Shown: positions 47,401-60,754, counted from the first letter of the stretch. The stretch: 64,000 nt of DNA from Phytoseiulus persimilis (GCA_037576195.1 CM075102.1:13636745-13700744); one strand, 5' to 3'. Translations and numbers: made by a program. Notes: generated by a model from the letters alone, not told the origin.

Positions 47401-49600
47401 GAACGAACTTATCTGGTACGTACGTGGTCTGAACCGCAAGTCTCGTTTGGAGCTACATACATAAGTTTCCCGATCATGCAGGTTTAACCCTCTTCTCAAG
47501 ATGAGTGTCAAACCTCGCTGAGTTTGCTCCTACGGTATCACTCGATCAAGATCATCCCCTTCAACTGGAACTGAGGAGGCTGACCGAAGATTTCTTCGAT
47601 TACTAGTTCTTCCGATTTCATCTACTCTGGAGAAAGTTCTGTATATGAACGTACCCGAATAAGATTGCATGGCGGGATTGCTGAGCATTCCGTACTTCCA
47701 CACGGAGCTGAGAAGCAACACCGTCCAATCTCACTAGTTTGCGCAACGCATACACCTCCTCCAAGTGAAACCGATATCTCTGCTTGAAAAGATGTAATCA
47801 AGATCCGCGGTGGAATCAGCCGGAGGAATATGGGTCGCTTGCTTGGGTCCGGTAACGGCACTATGCCCCCCAATAACGCGCCGATCTCTTGACCGACGAG
47901 AACAAGGTCAGTATGCACTCGAAAGGAAGCTCTCTTATTTCAGCACGATACAGCGATGATGAAATCTTTGCGTGGTCCAAAGTCGAAGGCTATAAATACA
48001 TCTTAATTACCTTCATGGGTGCTTATTGAATGCAGTGACTTCCGGTACACGTTCCGACATTTATCCGATTTGATCGACCTAATAAGTCGCTGAGCCTGAG
48101 GATTACCTCCCTGGAATCTCGACGAACTTCAATTAGCCCTCTCGAAAAGTAAGCGGCGAGAATCAAGTCGCGGAAAGGCCGAAAGATGGACTTTGAGCGG
48201 TGTAGAGGTTGCTTCGAGGCATCGACGACAGGCACTCAGCTCCATGCACACCTAACCGTTTCATCTCGAGCTCAGGGTCGTCAAAGTCGATCTTCTCACG
48301 TCTCGAAAAAGAGACGTGGTCGGCGATCAGAATGAGCAAGTGAAGTTGAAGCACAATCCGGTCCCGATCCTCAAAGCGGAGCCCCTTCCACGCTCTTGGA
48401 AAAAAGAGCCGGAGGAAACGCTCCAAGGCGATTATTGAGAATGGTTTCCCTCATCTGAGGAACTTTTGGCTGGGACCGCAACACGCGCACAAGTTGATCG
48501 TGAACGTGAAAATCGGTCCCTTTACAGAGAGAAAGTGAGGCTCAAGGCAATTCAACTGCATTCTTCCAGCATCCTCGACGTGATGAGGCAAAGACCAAGG
48601 GAAAGATAGCGAGCCAAATATAGAAACAGCTCGTGTATCTTGTTGTCGTTCTGTTTTCGGGGCGTTCGTGACTAGGAGGCAGACTAGATGGACTGGGATT
48701 ATCGGGGCGCGCCAAGTCCACAGGTCTGGTGGCAGTACACTTAACTGCTCGAAGAGAATTCCAACTTCCGCGGTTTCTGGACGAAAGTATTCGATCCCGC
48801 GTGTCCCGGAGAGCGGAGTTTTTCTCGCAAGTCATCGCCGCTGGGCTTCCAAGCGGGTTCCGTGGTTTCGGCCCGGTCTCGATGACGCCTTGTGCAAGAA
48901 ATCGGTTTTCAGACTTCCGAATACGCCGACGCACTCGTCGTGAATGCGCTCACAATGTTACCTTCGCTGGCCGATGCCAGTCACGCTTCGACCGTCGAAG
49001 CGAAGAGCTCCGACTTTCCAGTGATGGTGAGAACCGTACATGAGTCTGAAAATCGAGAAAATCCGTTCCGGATTCGAGTTTGTGATAAAGTCGGATCGGG
49101 ATGTGGCGACGCTCATTCATGCAAGTTTCGAAAGCGCCCCAGCGCACTCTCGGCACACTTTCCGCGAGGGATCCGTAATTTCATGGATAGGACGAGGTTG
49201 TGGATGTCCTGCGCCCTGAACTAATTATGAGCGTCACCATGTAACTATATCATCAGAACCCTCAACAGCTGCGCCTTGCCGATCGAGCCTACCGCGCTCT
49301 CACTCTGGTTGGTTACCTCTCTCATTTTCCGTTTGAGTTTCCATTCCCTTCTTTGAAGCAGCGAACGCGCGGACAAAAACACCCAACACCACATGGGTAC
49401 TGCTCATTCGAAGAAGATTCCAACAACGTTTCCTCGTCGGTTTCCATATTCAGAAGTTCGGAACGTGTTCTGAACACGTCGACGGAATGTGCCCGCTCTC
49501 CTAGCTTCAGTGTTATCGCCGCACAACGGCTCCTGTAGTCGCCGTCCTTGCTGCTCTCTTTGTTGTTGTTTTTATCAGCCCTGGGCAGAGAACTCGACCA
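44412..49600. other. Gap: 5 kb without a confident gene
   Basis: Many overlapping ORFs occur and none has a recognised domain. A minus-strand ORF at 46759-47379 is 206 codons long. On the opposite strand an ATGGCGGAC start (about 46892) with an inverted CCAAT box just upstream opens about 75 codons (MADCRPLPKRSSPAVASENL) up to a possible donor near 47098. This could be a first exon, but no continuation was found. An ATG at 49040 opens a 59-residue frame (MSLKIEKIRSGFEFVIKSD) that looks protein-like but unassigned. Confidence 0.4.
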
Positions 49601-49660
49601 CCACCGTTGTGACTGTTCAAGAACTCCGGACGTTTGTAATAGCTTCTCGCGAGCAAACAT
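49322..49660 (-). CDS. Possible divergent 112-residue ORF at the dehydrogenase start
   Basis: The ATG at 49660 on the minus strand overlaps the plus-strand dehydrogenase ATG (49659-49661). The frame is open for 112 codons, with a polar N-terminal half, a glutamate-rich stretch and a CGVGCFCPRVRC cysteine cluster near the end. No family is recognised. It may be chance. Confidence 0.25.
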   Translation of the reverse strand: MFAREKLLQTSGVLEQSQRWWSSSLPRADKNNNKESSKDGDYRSRCAAITLKLGERAHSVDVFRTRSELLNMETDEETLLESSSNEQYPCGVGCFCPRVRCFKEGNGNSNGK

Positions 49661-52600
49661 GGGCTACATGTTGGTGTTGTTCAACTGGATCATATACATA
49701 GTGGAAATGTCACGGATGGTATCGGAATTCATCCGAGCCATCCTCAACAGCTTCCTGACTGTGTTCCGTCCGCCGCCGCCGAAAGATGTCAGAGACAGAG
49801 TTGTGGTAGTAGCAGGGGCCGCGTCCGGTCTCGGGAGCGAGATTTCTCATCGGTTCGCCCGACTTGGAGCTCAAGTCATCATGCTTGACATCGACGAGGT
49901 AAGCGCTTCCCGGAACAGGTTCTGCTCTGACTGCGCAAATCGATGACCAACGTGAACCGCCTCGACTCTCAATTGAGCACCACTCAATTGAGGCGAACCT
50001 CTCGTAGGAGTCGCAAACGACAGGAGTCAGTAGACGGAGTCCATAGCAGTAGATGAAAACGTTGCTGCAGCGTGTCGTCATCGTAATCACTCGCTCAGCT
50101 ATAATTTCCACCCGAGATCACGCAAAAACGATGGAGCAGTCCCAGAGATTGAAAGTGATTCAGTAGTGACATCGCGTGGTCTCATTATAACTCCGTCTCG
50201 GGAGGAGGCAGCTTCGTTCGTTTGGAATCGTCAGAGGAGTCAAGGATGCGTTCAGGCCTCTCTGTTCTGAAAACTCCGGGACTCGCTCTTCGACGTTGGA
50301 GATGCAGTTTCGAATTCGCGCTGGGGGCAGTCGGATGCGGTTTCGATATCAGAGGCTTTGACGGCTGCCGGAATGGACGAGCCAAAGGTGGAAGGTTGAA
50401 ATTTTTGCCTTGAGAGACGACCGGGTATCAATTGTTAGATGGCCACACAACAATCTCGACAAATCCCTGGAATTCAACTCGCTAGAGATCCCATCCAGGG
50501 AAACGAGTGTCATGGAGCGGAGGAGAGCTGTCCAGAGGTGGAAGCGTTCCGTTCCGCAAGTGAGCGGGAGCACCTCATGCCCGCGCGCCGGACTCCGTGC
50601 GCCATGCGATTCGAAAGAATCTCATTTTTCGCTCTGCTCCTGATCGCCGGAGAGAATCGCGCTAAATTCGCAACGATGGGAAGTAGTCTCCCGCAGTTCG
50701 TGACGCAAACCGGTCTGCCGCCCAGCTTGCAAGCAAGCAGCATCAAGGGGCTTTTCGAAGTACCGTTTCATCCCCATCTCTTTTTCGTTGGAGGGATCCT
50801 CTATTACGCGCGGCTTTTCGAGAGCAAAAAGCTTGCTCTCTACAAAGGTCAACAACCTGAGAGGGGGCGCTGCCAAAAAATGACACAGGGCATCTAATGG
50901 AGCGACGTATTGTCCTCCCGTGGACGGTTAGAATTTCAGGGTTGTTGCACTGGACTGCCGATAGTGGTGCTTTCTCTCGGGTTCATTCGAATCCGGCTGC
51001 TCCATGAGGTCATACTCCTGGCCATCAACCCTGGGAGCTTATAGATTCCTGGACGAGCTGTGCGAAACTCCGATCGATACCCTCTCATGATGATCTAGGA
51101 CTCGCTCCAATGACAGAGGTCCTACATCCCGACCTCCGGATATGACACTGATTGATCTGAGTTCCTCAATGTGATCTTTCACGTTTTCAGCATGCCAACT
51201 TGCAAGCCGCGAATGAGTTGCGACGCATGGGCGATGTCAAAGTTTTCTCGTTCCCTTGTGACGTGTCGGTCGAGTCGCAAGTAAACCAGGTCGCGGCGAA
51301 AATCCTCAAATTTTTTGGCAAAGTTGACATTCTGGTGAACAATGCAACTTGGTGCGAGCCGCTCTCCGCCTCGCCCCTCATCAGGAGTCCCTCGGAGAGC
51401 ATCCAAAAAACGTTGACTGTTAATCTTTTGTCGCACTTTTGGGTGAGTTAGGAGCGCGCGCTCGGATCGCGACCGGGCGAATTACGATGAATCATGGAAT
51501 ATGCGAAAATATGCTCTATAGTTCTCCTGAAAATTTTCTCCGCAGATCACACGAGCATTCTTGCCGTCAATGATAGAGAAGAAATCTGGACACATCGTGG
51601 CTATATCGTCGTTATCAGGGCTGATGGGTACCTCGAAGTACTCTTCGTTTTGGTGAGTTTACGAATCAGATCGCGATTCGGAGCACATTGCTCGGACGGA
51701 GAGTCAGCTCCGGGAGTCTGTATTTTCCTCTGAATTTTTCCGCGGGACGGATGGACGGCCCTTGTCTGAGCGTTTCAAAAAAAAAAACAGGAAGGAAAAA
51801 ATGCTCTTTCCAGCGCCTCACAATACGGGGTGATGGGCGCCATGTCGGCCATGGCCTCTGAGCTCGAAGAATATCCGGGTATCTATGTGAGCACAGCCTG
51901 CCCTGTGGTTGAAGGTCCCAGCGTCATCGAGAGCGTCCTACCTCCCGCTCTGAGGAAACTCCTCGATCTCGAACTTCCTTCAGTACGAGAAACCGCTGCC
52001 TTGATCGTCGACGCAGTTTTGAGGAATCGCGAATTCGTCATTGTGCCCAGAGGCTTCGCAATCCTACGATGGATCGATCAGTGAGTTCTTTCTCCGCCGA
52101 TCTCCAAATGAAATATCCAGTTAAAAGTAACCAAAACTCTTCCTTGGCGTGCTCGTCTGCGACAACAGCGTGAGATACTGGTTGTTGTTTTGCCTCAGTT
52201 CACGGTCACCATACCCAGCGCAATCTCTGCACAAAGGTCACTTACGAGGTTATCGTATAAACGTAATCTGCCACTGATTAGTAGAAACAGGCGGGCAGAC
52301 GCATGAACCTCCCGACGTAAATAACAGTCTCTTCGGACTCATCGGAGCCTGAAGCCTGGAATCGCAGACGAGCTCTGTCAATACGACGGGTCTGAAACGG
52401 CCGAGCTTCGCTGAGGTTCCAGTCTTCCTGGACTTGGGGAGAAACAGCAGCGATTTTCTCCAGTTTTCCCCGGGCCTCGTGCAGCGCTTTCGATCGCTTG
52501 AACAGGGAGTGCGGAAGAGTGCGATAACGACTCGGAAACTAAGATGAACGTTTCCCTCCCCTTTCGCAGGTTATTGCCGCAGAAACTCTATAAGTTCGCG

Positions 52601-52693
52601 CAGGAAGCATTCATCAGAGAGAACCTGCAATCACCGACGCCTGGCTTCCGAGAGTCCACGGGACGCATCACGAACGGCAACTCGTGCCATTGA
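49659..52693 (+). CDS. Membrane-anchored short-chain dehydrogenase/reductase, predicted catalytically dead
   Basis: Exons 49659-49898, 51191-51442, 51546-51652, 51814-52080 and 52570-52693 join in phase, giving 329 residues. An N-terminal hydrophobic helix (MLVLFNWIIYIV) is followed by the Rossmann fold. The layout resembles the SDR16C retinol/17-beta-hydroxysteroid dehydrogenase group. The cofactor motif reads AGAASGLG at about 52-59 (usually TGxxxGxG), and NNAT at 130-133 replaces NNAG. The active site reads SSFCASQYG: Phe199 and Gln203 stand where YxxxK has Tyr and Lys. The serine-containing ISSLSG and VNLLSHFW helix are kept. The fold and spacing are intact with no stop or frameshift, so it is probably an expressed pseudoenzyme. 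Intron 1 is about 1.3 kb. Confidence 0.85.
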
Positions 52694-52830
52694 GCTGCCG
52701 CTCTCCACCGACAGCTCTGTAAAATGTATTTTCCGACTTGTATATGGTGACGCCATCAACATTTGCATTTCTGGTGTCTGTACAGATTTGATCCATCATA
52801 TTCACTCAAAATCATTTGACGTCCTTGCCC

Positions 52831-52836
52831 AATAAA
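52831..52836 (+). terminator. Poly(A) signal of the dehydrogenase gene
   Basis: AATAAA lies 138 bases after the stop codon. Confidence 0.7.
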
Positions 52837-52839
52837 AGT

Positions 52840-54810
52840 AGTCGTCGACTCCCCGAATTATGGTTGAACTTAAGCAGTTTCCTCGTAGAATGAAAAACAC
52901 CTCCGAACCTCCGAAAGAAATGTGGCTAGAGCCTGGGTTCGCCGGGAGCGATGCAATCGTTGGGAGCTCGTTATGGATTCTGCTCGCTGCCCCGTTCCTC
53001 CTCTGATCTCATATTTTGATCGAACATGACGACCATATTGCCGGAGAGGGGAGGAGTTCAGCTTCCCTAAGCACGTCTCAACATTGATCCGCATGGATCG
53101 GTTATCGATCACAAGCGCGGCCGAGTGGAGCGTCTTGCGATCCGTTCCGCATCAATGGGGTCTCATTTTACACGGGCAGTCTCGTCTCGAAAAGTAGTGA
53201 CTGACTAGTTGACCTTGAGATATTCAGCCTGTCATTAGGCGCATATTCAAACCATTACTGAGAGTGCGAGTGAATCAACGAGGCTTCTAATGAATCGTTT
53301 CCGTTGACGGAGGAGAGATAGACGTCCGATGCGAGTGCACGAACACGAAACACTTTCCAAAGGATTTAACTCCCAGAGAGAGGGAGAGAACGAAAGCTTA
53401 ACCCTCTGAGAATTGGACGGGTGGGAACGATCATTGACCGGTCAGGGGCAGGTTGTGCCATCGATGACCCGGAGTCATGTACTCGAACACAGCTTTTCGC
53501 ATGAGGGACAAACGCATCCGATACCCGGGCTGGTCATCACTGGAACACAGGGTTCGGGCAATGGGCTTATTAGCGGAGACAATGAGGGGTACACAGCGCC
53601 GGTTCCCGATGCACAATACCGAGTACACGATGTTCACCAATACTACGAGCGAAGAATCGGTCAGAAAATCAGTTTGGTGCCCTCGTCAAGTACCAGGATG
53701 ATCCCATGGCGCGACGTTCTTGACAACTACATCATCTCGGAGATCACTATCATGTAACGATCAGATCCATGGAATCAGGTCAATTGAGAAGTTTGTACAA
53801 CCACCCGGAACCACAAAAACAACTATATGAGCTCGTCAATCGAATATCGATGCCCTAGAAGTGGAGGGCGACGAGCCAGTGCATGAACGAAGCTCCCGAG
53901 GAGCCATTCAACAAGAGATAGATACCGCAAACGAGTGCGAAGACTTCGCTCAGCTCGCAAAGAGGGTCCTCTCCGGGAGTCATTGAGGAACGTGACTCTG
54001 GTGATCCGAACGATCGAACGGGAACCTCGACTCTGACTTCTCATTCCTGTCGAGGTGTGCATCTCGAATGGCGGACACCCACCATCAGCTCACTCGGCCC
54101 TGAGTCCACATTAACCCGCGTGATCACGTACGAGGGGCACAACAATCAGGCGACGATTCCGTTCCGCAAACTTCCCGTGAATAGGACCTTGAACCCGCGG
54201 GACCTCGCGTAAAGAAGACTAAGCGCGTGCGGGAAATCCTCAATGCGCAGGATTCCCTTAACGGCGAGGTTTTCCGCGAGAAAAGTCGCCATCACACGGC
54301 GTTCCAGGAACATTGGTAAACTAGAGCGCAGTGAATGCACTGATTCTATTGGTTGAAATTTGAATTTGCACTCATCGTTGTCTATCCAGAACCCGACATT
54401 TCACGGCTAGGCCGAATGTTGAACTCTATATCATGGTGACATTCAATATTCTCCTGGATGCGTTACAAGCTGATGCATATCCAGTCTGCCGAATCCCATT
54501 CTTTCCGTAGACAGTGATTCCTGACTCTTGTGCTTTTAGTGAAACCTGACTAAGCTGCACTTATCAATCTGATGAGTGTACGCGAATCCTACAACCGTGG
54601 ACTCGTCTAAGTCGGCGGAAGCCTGGAGTTCCTACAGCGAATTCATCATTCCCCTCGACACAGGAACAGAGTTGGAACTTGGATCAACCCGATATGCGCC
54701 GTACGATAGACACCGTGTGGCCTGCGTCTAGACCGTGCCCTATTCTTCTCTGGACAGAATGACGCTGAGCGAGCCGCGAGCCGATAGGGAAAAAGCACTG
54801 TCAGCAACTT
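52840..54810. other. Gap: no assigned gene
   Basis: Around 53413-53757 two plus frames and one minus frame are open together for 70-114 codons, with no recognised domain. The rest has only short ORFs. This is probably intergenic DNA and vitellogenin upstream control sequence. Confidence 0.45.
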
Positions 54811-54815
54811 GCTAC

Positions 54816-54820
54816 TATAA
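54816..54820 (+). promoter_or_regulatory. TATA box of vitellogenin
   Basis: TATAA lies 58-62 bases before the start codon, leaving a 5' leader of roughly 30 bases if transcription begins at the usual distance. Confidence 0.65.
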
Positions 54821-54877
54821 GAACCTGCGCCGACTGAGCAGAGGCATAGGTGTATTCTTTCGGATACACATTTCACC

Positions 54878-57800
54878 ATGAAGGTCTTTTTCGCCCTTGC
54901 GGCTCTCGTGGCTCTTGCCGGTGAGTGATCGTGCGTCGTGATGTCGTGTTCTCCTCAGCGATGGATTTCAATGCGGTGCAGGGTCCCACGAGTGGCTCCT
55001 GCGCAGAAGACGGATCGAAGAGAATCACAATTTAATGCACTCATTCGATTCCAGCTGCCCAGCACGGTGGTTACCACGGCGATAAGGAGATCGTCCCTGA
55101 CCGTGAGTGTGACGTCTCTCGAACAGACGCTTCATGCTAGATTTTAATGATTTCTTTCTTACAATCAGTCACCTAACGCGTGTGTTCCACTCCCCGTCGC
55201 AGTTTTCGAGGGTCAGCGCGAATACGTTTACAACTACCGTTCTCTTGTCGCCACTGGACTTCCCCGTCAATCCCAGCGTTATTCCGGTCTCGAGAAGTAT
55301 GGTGTCCTCACTGTTCAGGTCCACGAGCAGCAGGGCAACACCAAGGTCCTCGGCCTTCGTCTTCGCCACATGATGTCCGGCTCCTTCGACAAGGAGGTCG
55401 AAGATATCGAGAACCGTCGCATCGAGGGTGTCGCTCACTCCGCTGAGGACACCATCGAGAAGTACGGTCCCGTCTTCGTCAAGATTCAGGACAACGAGGT
55501 CCAGAAGCTCAAGACCCCCGAGAACATGCCCGAAGAGGTCATCAACATCTACCGTGGTATCGCCGCCATCTTCACCGTCGGCAAGCCCGAGACTCTCGAG
55601 GGTGACGACCATCCCTTCATGCCTCAGGAGAAGCGTTACGGCGGAGAGCAGCAGCCCATCGTCTACCGTCGTCAGGAGGAAGGTATCGCTGGTAACTTCG
55701 AAACCATCTACGAGATCCTCTCCAGCCCTGAACAATGGCAGAACCAGCAGCTCAACCTCACCAAGACCAGGAACTACATGAAGCAGATCGGCGCCGACGG
55801 TCGCATGCTTCAGAACGGTCACGAGCGTCGTGGTTGCCAAAACGTTTGCCGCACTCACAAGCCCGAACAGCTCGACAAGAACATGCAGCCCGAGCTCTCC
55901 GACTGGATGAAGCCCACCGCTGAAGGCTGCCCCGTCAACTTCCACCCCAAGACCGATCTTGTCGAGACCTTCACCACCTACAACTACAACATGACCGTTG
56001 AGCGCGATGGCAAGTTCGCTCTCATCCACGAGGCTCAGGCTCTTGACAAGAAGGTCATCCCCCTCCGCAAGCAGCAGATCAAGACCGTTTCTCTCATCAA
56101 GCTCCACCTCATCGAGGAGCGTCCCCAGACTGAGAACTGGAACGAGCAGCAGGCGACCAAGTCCTACGACGAGATCACCTATCGTTTCCCCGAGGGCCAC
56201 CAAACCGATCTTCAGTACCTCTCCCTCTTTAACAAGGGCGACACCGCTGAGGTTGTCAAGGACCAGATCATCCCCATGATCAAGGCTCTCTCCAAGATCA
56301 TTGTTTCCGAGAACGTCGAACTCAAGGGTCAGACCGGCGACAAGATCATCCAGCTCACCATGGTTCTCGGAAGCCTCCCCAAGTCCCAGCTCCAGTCCCT
56401 CTGGCTGGTTCTCGGCGAGACCGCCACCGGCAAATCGACCTCCGAGCTCGACAAGGTTCAGCGTAAGGTCCTCATCGACACCGTCGCTCTCTCTGGCTCC
56501 AACAACGCCACCGAGTTCCTCCTTGACCTCATCACCGAGGAGAAGCTCACCACCCTCGAGACCCTCGACACCCTTACCACTTTCCAGCAGAACCTGGTCA
56601 AGCCTTCCATGAAGATCATGCAGCAGCTCCAACAAATCCTGACCACTCCCAAGTTCCAGGAGAAGCGCACCATCCTCGGCGCTGCCTCGATCGCGTTCGC
56701 TGAGGTCGTCCGTGCCAACTGTGCCACCCAGACCCACAAGCACAACGGTCATTACCAGCACTTGAACTCCGAGCAGGGCCAGCGTTGCGGCGAACAGGAG
56801 TACAAACAGTTTGTTGAAGCCATCCGCGGCCAACTCCACTCTGCCAAGAACTTCGCTCAGCTTACCATCTACATCCAGACTCTCGGTCGTCTTGCCCACC
56901 CCAAGGCTGTCGAGGCTCTCGTCCCCTACGTTTACGGCGGACAGGAGGTCATTGGACAGCTCCGTCAGATGAACAAGGACTCCGAAGATGATTCCGAGTA
57001 CGTTCAGTTCATCCGCCAGGTCGCTATCTACGCTCTCCACCCCGCCGCCCAGAAGCACGGCGAAGCTGTTCAACCCATCGTCCAGGGTATCTACTTCGAT
57101 AAGCAGCAGGACTACGAACTCCGTACCGCCGCTCTCTCCGTCCTCCTCGCCACTGAGCCCACCGAAGCCACCTTCGGCCGCATTGTCCTCGAGCTCGGAC
57201 AGGAACAAGACCTCGAAGTCGCCTCCTACGCCTACTCCGCTCTCAACCATCTCGCCAACTCAACTCTCCCCTGCATGCAGAGGACCGCTCGTCGTGTCCA
57301 GAACGTCCTCGGTGGACTTCCCGACCAGACTTTCGGTTACCACCACTCCAAGTGGGGAAGCAAGACCCTCTACCAGCAGCTCACCAACGTCGGTCTTAAG
57401 GGCCAATGGGAGGTCACCCAGTCGAATGTTTCCGCCATTCCCCGCGCCTTCTACGCCTCCCTCACCGGAAACAAGGGCCCCTATATTTCCACCGTCGCTG
57501 ACTTCAGCATGGTGACCAAGGGTCTCGAGAACCTCTACCAGTTCATCCACCAGAAGGGCGGTATGAGCCAGATCGTCGAAAACGTCATGCAGCGCATCCG
57601 TCGTGACACCCGTCACGCTGTCGGCGACCAGTCCGTCGAACAAGTTCTCCAACAGATCGAACAGGCCATGAAGTTCAACACCGATGAGAACACCGAGCAG
57701 CCCCGCGCCGTTGTCTCCGGTTCCTTCCTTGGCAACGAGGCTTACCTCCCCATCGACAAGGAGTACATGACCAAGGTCGGCCAGAAGGTCGCAGAGAAGA

Positions 57801-60754
57801 TCGTCCAGCTCCTCAGCAAGGAGGGCGCTGACAAGACCTACCACTACGTCCGCATCCTCATGCCCCGCACCTACGTCCACGTTGCTCCCGCTGTCAACGG
57901 TTTCCCCGTCATCCTTAGCAACCGCAACCCCATCGTTGTCTCGGTTTCTCTCAAGGACTTCCAGACCCGCTTCGGAGCCGAGAAGGGCCAGATGAAGCTC
58001 AACCCCTTCACCCTCGCTCTTTCTGGTCTCATCAAACCCACCGTCTACCACACCTCCATCCACTCTGCTCTGACCATCAACCCTCTCCAGAACACCCGCT
58101 ACGCCCACGGTGTTCGTGCTGTCGAACAGACCTACGTCACTCTCCCCGTCGACGCTTCTGTTCAGTACACACACCAGACCAAGACTTTCGCCTTCACCCT
58201 CCGTCCCCGCTTCGAGACCGTCTTCCTCCACAAGACTCGTGCCATGACTTTCAAGACTGAGGCTCTCCTCATCCGCGGCGTTGACAGGCCCCTCATCGAG
58301 CGTTACAGCGTTGTCAAGACCCAGCAGAAACCTTTCGTCTTCGACCAAACTCTTGGTCAGAAGCTCGGTATGGCTATCCGCGTTCAGGGTATGTCCGAGA
58401 ACGAGGAGTTCGCCGTCAACTTCATGAAACACCGCTTGTCTTTCGAGACCAACCCCCTGACCTCCCTCATCAAGCAGCTCTCCAACGAATGGTTCGTTCC
58501 CCGTGCCTGGACCGTCCGCTTCGAGCAGAACCAGCAGTGGCCCGCGCAGGAGATCAAGATGGTCCTCCGTCTCGGCAAGAACCTCTTCCAGCAGCGTATG
58601 CAGCAGGAGAACGGCATCAAGGAGCACGAACAGGAGCAGCACATGCGCCTCTCCCAGCAACAGATGCAGAAGGAGCGCACCGAGTACCCCGAGCATCTGC
58701 GCATGATCTCTTACGAACACGAATTCGAAAAGATCACCGGTCGCAAGCCCCAGACTCAGCAGCTCGAACAGTCCCTCCAGCATCTTGTCCAGAAGACCGA
58801 GAAGTTCTGGTCGCAGGTTGATCGTGAACTCGGCCAGCAGCTCCAGAAGGAGAACACTCAGGTCCGCTCGATCGAGTACATCATCTCCGCCAAGGGCGAG
58901 AAGATGCCCGTCGCCGTCCACGGTCACGTCATCGTCGCCGCTCTCCCCTCCAAGCAGGCCAAGCTCGCTGAGCTCAAGATGAAGGTTGAGCAGAAGCCCA
59001 TCTCATTCGAGGTTCAGACCGTTTCCGCCACCACCAAGGTCCCCCAGCCCTTCGAGACTGAGATCCGTGAGCAGGACCAGCGCGGCATCATCGGTTTCGT
59101 CGCCGAACTCGAAACTCGCCAAACTGGCAAGCAGCAGTACTCCGGCAAGATCGAGATGAACAAGTCCGAAGAGCAGAAGAAGCTCATGAACGCCCCTAAG
59201 GAGCAGAAACCCTGGTTCTACTCCCAGTGCGAGGAAGACAAGAAGGAGCACAAGTCCGAGATGACCACCGCTTGCGAGAAGGTCCGTTACCACAAGACCG
59301 CTCTCAACCAGCTCCGTTTCGAGATCGAGCTCCCTCAGCAGGTCCACCAGAGCATCGTCAACGCTTCCCACCAGATCCGTGAGACCCTCAAGGTCCGCCT
59401 CTACAGGAACCTCCGCGCCAACTACGTCGCCCACCAGACTACTCAGGAGAACAAGATCCAGGGTGAGCTCATCTACTCTGAGCAGTACCCCGAAATGCGC
59501 ATGGCCAACCTTACCATCCGCACTCCCGACCATGAAGAGCTCCACTTCGAGCGCATCGCTCTCCCCAAGGCTCTCCGCCCCAGCACCATGTGGACCCTCA
59601 AGCAGCAGGTCAAGGCCTTCATGAGGCTCGACAGCCCCGAACGTGAGTTCCGAATCTTCTCGTTCTTTCCTCCATTACTTCGATGAGCACCGACAGATGC
59701 GAATTGAGTTTACGTTGTTGTTAACATCATTGTGACCCGAATGATCTGAATTTCAGCCGTCTGCATCTACAACGGCCAGAACCTCCGCACTTTCGACAAC
59801 GTCACCATTTCCCTCAAGAACATGAAGGAAGGCGAGAAGTACATCATTGCTCGTGACAACAGCCAGAAGCCCCGTTTCACCATCCTCGGCGAGAAGAAGC
59901 AGGCTGGCCAGAAGTCTGAGATCGAGATCGTCCTCCGTGACGCCACTCTCCTCAAGCTTACCCCTCCCACTCAGCAGAGCGGTGCTACCTACAAGGTCCG
60001 CGTCAACTCTACCACCATCGATGTTGTTCCCAAGAAGACCGAAGTCCGCCAGTACGGTCCCGAGAGCAAGCACATGATCACCTTCCACGTCGAAGAGCAC
60101 AAGGAGGGTCAGGACACTCTCGTCATCAAGGTCCGTGACCAGCGCATGCGCATCGTCTACGACGGCAAGAACCTCAAGGTCGAGAACGCCAAGAGGATGC
60201 TCAAGGGCAAGCTCACCGGTCTCTGCGGTGACATGAACAACCAGCACCTCAACGAGTTCACCGGTCCCGAGGGATGCAACTACGAACGCGAAGAGGACTT
60301 TGTCCGTTCTTTCGGTCTTTCCAAGGAGAACCACTCTTTCCAGGGTAAGTGGATGTGCCCCGAAGGTGTCCACCCTCGCAGCGCCTCCCACCAGGACATC
60401 CAGAAGCACCAACAGAACAAGCAGATGCGTCACGAGCTCATGCAGCAGAAGTACCAGCAGCGTCAGAACCTCCACGAGCAGGAGGGTCACATGACCGAGG
60501 AGACTAAGATGATCCCCCACAAGGGAAAGCTCTGCTTCTCGACTGAGCCTGTTGCCGCCTGCGAGCACGGCCGTCGCCAGCTCGACTCCCAAACTCAGAC
60601 TGTCCAGTTCGTCTGCCTGAACCAGAACCACGAGCGCACCAAGCAGCTCCAGCGCGAGGTTCAGACCCAGAAGATCGCCACCGACCTGCCTTATGCCGGT
60701 CACTCGGCTCTCGTCCACCACGAGATCGAGATCCCCACTCGTTGCGGCCACTAA
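54878..60754 (+). CDS. Vg: Vitellogenin (yolk protein precursor), complete
   Basis: Vitellogenin is a large secreted lipid-transfer protein taken up by oocytes as yolk. Exons 54878-54920, 55055-55102, 55203-59642 and 59757-60754 join in phase to 1842 residues. Residues 1-14 are the signal peptide (MKVFFALAALVALA). The N-terminal lipid-transfer module starts at about residue 31 (LFEGQREYVYNYRSL), followed by the DUF1943-type region. Exon 4 holds the von Willebrand D domain (about 1511-1690) with the GLCGD motif as GLCGDMN, and a Cys-containing C-terminus. The basic RIRR near residue 830 is a candidate processing site. No polyserine tract is present. Codons almost all end in C or G, unlike its neighbours. 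Met, Gln, Glu and Lys are abundant. Confidence 0.96.

Noticed and set aside
55169-57250. 693-codon antisense ORF across vitellogenin
   Set aside because: Shadow of C/G-biased codons on the sense strand; composition is Leu/Gly/Glu/Asp/Val-rich with no domain.
57260-58927. 555-codon antisense ORF across vitellogenin
   Set aside because: Same cause; it is the reverse complement of well-supported coding sequence.
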